A DNA stretch of 17,921 nt from DASZIT01 sp035948855 (GTDB lineage: Bacteria > Actinomycetota > Acidimicrobiia > Acidimicrobiales > RAAP-2): the NCBI GenBank assembly GCA_035948855.1, contig DASZIT010000040.1, positions 1 to 17,921 on the forward strand, read 5' to 3'. The position numbers were made by a program, and so were the translations under genes. This document shows positions 13,987 to 17,921 of this stretch, piece by piece; positions within the stretch are counted from its first letter, which is position 1, and each line of letters begins with the position of its first letter. Below the pieces are notes generated by a model. That model saw only the letters and a program-made list of their open reading frames with translations. It ran no database searches and was not told the origin of the DNA.

Positions 13987-15238
13987 TCTTGCCGCGCCGG
14001 GCCGCCGGCACGTGGTCATCCCGCCGCCGCCGCCCCCGCAGCCGGAGCCCCTGGACGACCAACCAGAGGGCCAGGGCGGTGCCGCTGTAGGCCGCGCCCA
14101 AGATGACTTCTCCGGTCCATCCACTGCCCGACCAGACGATCCCGGCGGTGGAGGACCCGATGGCGCCTCCGACGAAGTAGCAGACCATGTACCCGGTATT
14201 GATCCGGGAGCGGGCGTTCGGGTCGATGGCGAAGATCAATTGTTGATTCTGGATGTGCACCGACTGGATGCCCAGATCGGCCACGATGATCCCGGCGATC
14301 AGCGCCCAGAGCTGATGAGCGCCGAGGAAGAGGAGCCCGAACGACCCGGCCGTCAACACCAGGGCCGCCCCGGTGACCAGCCGCTCGTGACCGCGGTCGG
14401 CCAGCCGCCCGCTCAATGACGCCATCAGCGCGCCGCTGGCCCCCAACAGGCCGAACAGGCCGATGACGGCTTCGCTGTAGTGGTACGGGGATTTGGAGAG
14501 CAGGAAGGCCAAACTCGTCCACAGCACCCCGAAGGCGGCGAAGAGGAGGCCCCCGTACGTCGACCGCAGTTGGAGGGTCGGTTCCGTTCGCATCAGGTGC
14601 ACCACGGAGCCCAGCAGCTCCCGGTAGTCGAGATGGAGGCGGGCGTCCTCGGCGGGCAGGGTGCGGCCCAGGATGGCGACCAGGGCGAGGACCAGCGCCC
14701 CGCCCACCACGTAGACCGCCCGCCATCCCGCCACCTGGGCGATCAGGCCCGAGAAGGTCCGGGCCAGCAGGACGCCGATGAGCAGGCCGCTCATGATGGC
14801 CCCCACCACCTGGCCGCGGTGGGTGTCGTCGGCCAGGTGCGCCCCGAACGGCACCAGGATCTGGGCGGCCACCGAGCACACCCCGGCCACCACCGCCGCC
14901 GCGATCAGCACGGTGAGCGTCGGGGCGGCGGCCGCCACGAACAGGGCGGCGGCCGAAACCACCAGGATCCCGGGGACCAGCCGTCGGCGGACCAACATGT
15001 CCCCCAACGGGACCAGGAGCGCCAGGCCCAGGCCGTAGCCGACCTGGGACCCGGTGACGATCAGGGCGGTGGCTCCCGACGAGGCCTGGAAGCTGCGGGC
15101 GATGGTGGGGAGAAGGGGCTGGGCGTAGTACAGGTTGGCCACCGAGATCCCGGTGGCGGCCGCGAACAACAGGACCATCCCCGGGGTCATCACCGTGGGG
15201 CGGGGGACGGAATCGGGGCCGGAACCGGTCTCGCTCAC
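13955..15238 (-). CDS. MFS transporter
   Basis: About 427 residues with around twelve hydrophobic segments, the first at MVLLFAAATGISVANLYYAQPLLPTIA (two parts). The loop 2-3 motif reads PLGDMLVRRRLVPG, a degenerate form of the MFS signature, and SGRLADRGHERLV is the matching loop in the second half. The overall pattern (N-terminal NLYYAQPLLPTIA) is that of proton-driven DHA-type exporters of small molecules. The substrate is unknown. The C-terminal tail is strongly basic (RLRGRRRRDD). GTG 15238 is chosen because it gives a short cytosolic N-terminus and sits 8 nt after a TACACT -10; the frame is open further upstream without homology. The last 32 bp overlap the SGNH gene. Confidence 0.88.
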   Translation of the reverse strand: MSETGSGPDSVPRPTVMTPGMVLLFAAATGISVANLYYAQPLLPTIARSFQASSGATALIVTGSQVGYGLGLALLVPLGDMLVRRRLVPGILVVSAAALFVAAAAPTLTVLIAAAVVAGVCSVAAQILVPFGAHLADDTHRGQVVGAIMSGLLIGVLLARTFSGLIAQVAGWRAVYVVGGALVLALVAILGRTLPAEDARLHLDYRELLGSVVHLMRTEPTLQLRSTYGGLLFAAFGVLWTSLAFLLSKSPYHYSEAVIGLFGLLGASGALMASLSGRLADRGHERLVTGAALVLTAGSFGLLFLGAHQLWALIAGIIVADLGIQSVHIQNQQLIFAIDPNARSRINTGYMVCYFVGGAIGSSTAGIVWSGSGWTGEVILGAAYSGTALALWLVVQGLRLRGRRRRDDHVPAARRGKNEHHGRVQSI

Positions 15239-15246
15239 GACCCTGA

Positions 15247-15252
15247 AGTGTA
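15247..15252 (-). promoter_or_regulatory. Candidate -10 element (TACACT) for the MFS/SGNH unit
   Basis: On the - strand TACACT ends 8 nt before GTG 15238, the same spacing as TAGAGT ahead of the aldolase. This points to a leaderless or near-leaderless transcript and supports the chosen GTG. The 150-nt gap to the divergent gene at 15389 must serve both directions. Confidence 0.38.
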
Positions 15253-15352
15253 GGGGGACGGCCCGGTGACCTTTCCGGGGAGCCGGCCGGCTCCGAGTCG
15301 CCACCTCGAGCCCCGGAGCCCCGACCTCTCCAATCGCGGGGGACGGCAAACG

Positions 15353-15358
15353 TAGACT
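15353..15358 (+). promoter_or_regulatory. Candidate -10 element (TAGACT) for the phosphatidyltransferase operon
   Basis: TAGACT, identical to the candidate ahead of korA, lies 30 nt before GTG 15389. Transcription would start near 15365, leaving a short leader that contains the SD GGAGGG (15376-15381). No clear -35 is present. Confidence 0.42.
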
Positions 15359-15388
15359 GGGCACCGTCGAGGGACGGAGGGTCCAGCA

Positions 15389-16090
15389 GTGAGTGACGAG
15401 GGGGCGAAGGTTGGCGACCCGCCGGTCGAGGGCGGTCTCCCACCCGGAGATGAGGCGGGTCTCGACCGGATTCTCACCGTCCCGAATCTGATCACCCTGG
15501 TCCGGCTGGCCTGCATCCCCCTCTTCATCTGGCTGCTCTTCGGCGCCCATCGGCAGACGGCGGCGGCCATCCTCCTGGCCGGCCTGGGCGCCACCGACTG
15601 GATCGACGGCTTCGTGGCCCGTCGCTTCCACCAGGTGTCCACCCTGGGCAAGGTGCTCGACCCGGTCGCCGACCGGGTGCTGGTGGCCACCGCGGTGATC
15701 ACCATCATCATCGACGGGGCGGTGCCGATCTGGTTCGGGGCGGTCACCCTGGCCCGGGAAGCGCTGGTGTCGCTGGCGGTGCTGCTGCTGGCCTCGCTCG
15801 GCGCCCGGAGAATTGATGTGTTGTGGGTCGGAAAAGCAGGTACCTTCGCCCTCATGTTCTCCTATCCGGCCTTCCTGCTCGGCCACGGCACTGCCGGATG
15901 GCAGGTGCCGATCCGGGACATCGCCTGGGTGACCGGGATCATCGGCCTGGTCCTGGCCTGGATCGCCGCCGGTTCGTATGTGCCGGTGGCCCGGGAGGCG
16001 CTGGCCGAAGGGCGTTCGGGCAAAGGGATCGGCACCGGCAAAGCGGACGGGGACGGCGCCGGCGCCCCCGCCGAGGAGGTCGGGCGGTGA
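15389..16090 (+). CDS. CDP-alcohol phosphatidyltransferase (candidate cardiolipin or phosphatidylglycerophosphate synthase)
   Basis: A 233-residue integral membrane enzyme of phospholipid synthesis. It carries the full CDP-alcohol phosphotransferase signature D-x2-DG-x2-AR-x8-G-x3-D-x3-D, read as DWIDGFVARR...LGKVLDPVADR (about 70-96), and several hydrophobic helices. VPNLITLVRLACIPLF near residue 31 is typical of PgsA/Cls-type members. The product depends on the acceptor, which the motif does not reveal. Streptomyces encodes a eukaryotic-type cardiolipin synthase directly beside the same kind of mannose-1-phosphate guanylyltransferase-like gene, so cardiolipin synthase is a good candidate; PgsA is the alternative. 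GTG 15389 has SD GGAGGG 7 nt upstream. Its hydrophilic first ~27 residues and C-terminal tail are variable. It overlaps the next gene by GTGA. Confidence 0.88.
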   Translation: MSDEGAKVGDPPVEGGLPPGDEAGLDRILTVPNLITLVRLACIPLFIWLLFGAHRQTAAAILLAGLGATDWIDGFVARRFHQVSTLGKVLDPVADRVLVATAVITIIIDGAVPIWFGAVTLAREALVSLAVLLLASLGARRIDVLWVGKAGTFALMFSYPAFLLGHGTAGWQVPIRDIAWVTGIIGLVLAWIAAGSYVPVAREALAEGRSGKGIGTGKADGDGAGAPAEEVGR

Positions 16091-17921
16091 AGGCGGTGAT
16101 CATGGCCGGTGGCGAGGGGACCCGACTGCGGCCGCTGACCTCCAACCAGCCCAAGCCGATGTTGCCGATGGCCAACATCCCGATGATGGAGCACGTGGTC
16201 AACCTGCTCCGCCGCCACGGGTTCGAGGACATCGTGGTGACGGTGGCGTTCATGGCCAATGCCATCCGCACCTATTTCGGGGACGGATCCGAGTTCGGGG
16301 TCCGGATGGTCTACGCCACCGAAACCACCCCGTTGGGCACCGCCGGCTCGGTGCGGAACGCCCGCGACGAGTTGGATGAGCGGTTTTTGGTCATCTCCGG
16401 GGACGTGCTCACCGACATCGACCTGACCGAGGTGGTGGCCTTCCATGAGAAGCGGGGGGCACTGGCCACCCTGGCCCTGAAGGCGGTGGAGAATCCGCTC
16501 GAGTTCGGCATCGTGATCACCCGGGAGGACGGCTCGGTGGAGCGGTTCCTCGAGAAGCCGACCTGGGGCCAGGTGTTCAGCGACACCATCAACACCGGGA
16601 TCTACGTGCTCGAACCGGAGATCTTCGACTTCATCCCCGACGGCCGGCCGGTGGACTTCTCGGGGGAGTCGTTCCCCGCCGTCCTCGGCGCCGGAAGGCC
16701 GCTCTACGGCTTCGTGGCCGACGGCTACTGGGAGGACGTGGGCACCCTGGAGGCCTACCTGAAGGCCCACCAGGACATTCTCGATCAACGGGTGCAGGTC
16801 GACATCGCCGGGTTCGAGCTCCGGCCCCGGGTCTGGTTGGGCAAAGGCTCCCTCATCGACCCGACCGTCAACATCGTCGGTCCGGCCATCATCGGGGACA
16901 ACTGTGTGGTGGGGCCCGGGGTCAAGCTCGGGGAGTACTGCAGTCTGGGCCGGAACGTGCGCATCGGCGACAACGCCGCCCTGCAGCGCTCGGTGGTCCA
17001 CGAGAATTCCTATCTGGGCTCGGCGGTCCGGGTGGACGGGAGCGTGCTCGGGCGGGCCTGCGATCTCCGTTCCGGCGCCCGCTGCGAGGAGGGGGTCGTC
17101 CTCGGCGAGCACTGCTTCGTGGGCGCCCAGGCCGAGCTCAAGGCCGGCGTCATGGTCTACCCGTTCAAGACGGTCGAAGCCGGGGCCATCGTCAACTCGT
17201 CCATCGTCTGGGAGTCGCGGGGGGCCCGGTCGCTGTTCGGCCGGGACGGTGTCCAGGGTCTGGCCAATGTGGACATCAGCGCCGAGCTGGCGGTGCGGCT
17301 GTCGATGGCCTGGGCGTCGACACTGGAGAAGGGGGCCACCGTCACCACCTCCCGGGACACCAGCCGGGCCGCCCGGGTGCTGAAGCGGGCCATCATGGTC
17401 GGTTGCAATTCCGCCGGGGTGAACGTCGATGACCTGGAGGCGGCCACCGTCCCCGTCACCCGGTTCCAGGTCGCCTCCTCGTCCAGCCTGGCCGGGATCA
17501 CCGTCCGGCTGACCCCCGACGATCCCGAGTCGGTGGTGATCCGGTTCTTCGACGAGCGGGGCATCGACATCGACGAGTCGGCCCAACGGAAGATCGAACG
17601 TCTCTACTACCGGGAGGATTTCCGCCGGGCGCTGGCCCGGGAGATCGGGGACATCGGCTTTCCGACCCGGGCCGTCGAGTACTACACCGCCGCCCTCATC
17701 GACTCCGTCGACCTGGCTCCCTCCCGGGACGCCAACCTCAAGCTGGTCCTCGACTACTCGTTCGGGACCGCCAGCTTCGTCATGCCCAACCTGCTGTCCA
17801 AGCTGGAAGCCGACGTGTTGGTGGTGAACCCGTATGCCAATACGGCCGGCGCCACCACCTTCGACCGGCGGGCCAGCGCCGCCCGGGTGGCCGATCTGGT
17901 GAAGGCGTCCGGGGCCCATCT
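16087..17921 (+). CDS. Sugar-1-phosphate nucleotidyltransferase / hexapeptide repeat / phosphohexomutase-like fusion (3' end outside window)
   Basis: At least 611 residues, open at the window end. Domain 1 (1 to ~235) is a nucleotidyltransferase of the mannose-1-phosphate guanylyltransferase type: VIMAGGEGTRLRPLT (4-18), KPMLP (23-27), ISGDVLTD (D106) and GYWEDVGT (D217) for substrate and metal binding. A left-handed beta-helix of hexapeptide repeats follows (~250-375, e.g. IIGDNCVVGPGVKLG). From ~383 (LFGRDGVQGLAN) comes a phosphoglucomutase/phosphomannomutase-like region. In it the catalytic TASHNP loop is replaced by RLTPDD (474-479), so this half is probably not an ordinary mutase. The expected role is GDP-mannose (or related) supply for envelope glycans; the nucleotide is inferred. 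GTG 16087 overlaps the phosphatidyltransferase stop (GTGA), so the two are translationally coupled. Confidence 0.88.
   Translation, partial: MKAVIMAGGEGTRLRPLTSNQPKPMLPMANIPMMEHVVNLLRRHGFEDIVVTVAFMANAIRTYFGDGSEFGVRMVYATETTPLGTAGSVRNARDELDERFLVISGDVLTDIDLTEVVAFHEKRGALATLALKAVENPLEFGIVITREDGSVERFLEKPTWGQVFSDTINTGIYVLEPEIFDFIPDGRPVDFSGESFPAVLGAGRPLYGFVADGYWEDVGTLEAYLKAHQDILDQRVQVDIAGFELRPRVWLGKGSLIDPTVNIVGPAIIGDNCVVGPGVKLGEYCSLGRNVRIGDNAALQRSVVHENSYLGSAVRVDGSVLGRACDLRSGARCEEGVVLGEHCFVGAQAELKAGVMVYPFKTVEAGAIVNSSIVWESRGARSLFGRDGVQGLANVDISAELAVRLSMAWASTLEKGATVTTSRDTSRAARVLKRAIMVGCNSAGVNVDDLEAATVPVTRFQVASSSSLAGITVRLTPDDPESVVIRFFDERGIDIDESAQRKIERLYYREDFRRALAREIGDIGFPTRAVEYYTAALIDSVDLAPSRDANLKLVLDYSFGTASFVMPNLLSKLEADVLVVNPYANTAGATTFDRRASAARVADLVKASGAH

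Noticed and set aside
15862..17919. A 685-residue - strand open frame opposite the nucleotidyltransferase fusion
   Set aside because: Its sequence is Gly/Val/Asp/His/Pro-rich shadow protein; the + strand carries unmistakable nucleotidyltransferase and hexapeptide motifs.

Overview
The window is high-GC DNA with strong third-position GC bias, GTG/TTG/ATG starts and TANNNT -10 elements, some placed 8-9 nt before start codons. Together with a two-subunit KorAB, an F420-type luciferase-like oxidoreductase, a DUF1015 protein and a CDP-alcohol phosphatidyltransferase next to a nucleotidyltransferase-phosphohexomutase fusion, this points to an actinobacterium, possibly the class Acidimicrobiia. The class assignment is inference. 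No phage, transposon, CRISPR or tRNA signal was seen. The window reads as a chromosomal housekeeping region, not a mobile island.

Layout. Positions 1-502 hold the end of an rRNA operon on the + strand: the 3' end of 23S, a structured spacer, 5S and a hairpin terminator. A + strand block follows: a SAM methyltransferase (541-1215), a protein with a long Ser/Gly/Arg-rich disordered N-terminus and TPR-like repeats (1293-2762), a DhnA/FbaB-type class I fructose-bisphosphate aldolase (2774-3823), korA and korB for 2-oxoacid:ferredoxin oxidoreductase (4092-7087, overlapping by ATGA), and a two-domain EthD/ABM-like protein (7124-7876). From 7947 to 15238 everything lies on the - strand. Read 5' to 3' the order is: MFS transporter, overlapping membrane-anchored SGNH hydrolase-like protein, DUF1015 protein, lipoprotein predicted to be a seven-bladed propeller, crotonase-family protein, small ABM-like protein and LLM oxidoreductase. 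The last block (15389 to the end, + strand) is a CDP-alcohol phosphatidyltransferase overlapping (GTGA) a nucleotidyltransferase/hexapeptide/phosphohexomutase-like fusion that runs off the window.

How the genes fit together. FbaB and KorAB belong to central carbon metabolism (glycolysis or gluconeogenesis, and ferredoxin-linked 2-oxoglutarate oxidation). The last pair belongs to envelope biogenesis (phospholipid headgroup plus sugar nucleotide). The MFS, SGNH and lipoprotein genes also act at the membrane or outside it. The crotonase, ABM and LLM genes look like accessory oxidative or acyl-CoA metabolism.

I found no clear new multi-gene system. The observations most worth a second look are the lipoprotein with seven C-x5-C blades and an apparent permuted (Velcro) closure, the phosphohexomutase domain that has lost its TASHNP active-site loop, the RG/SR-like disordered TPR protein, and the long inverted repeat ahead of korA.
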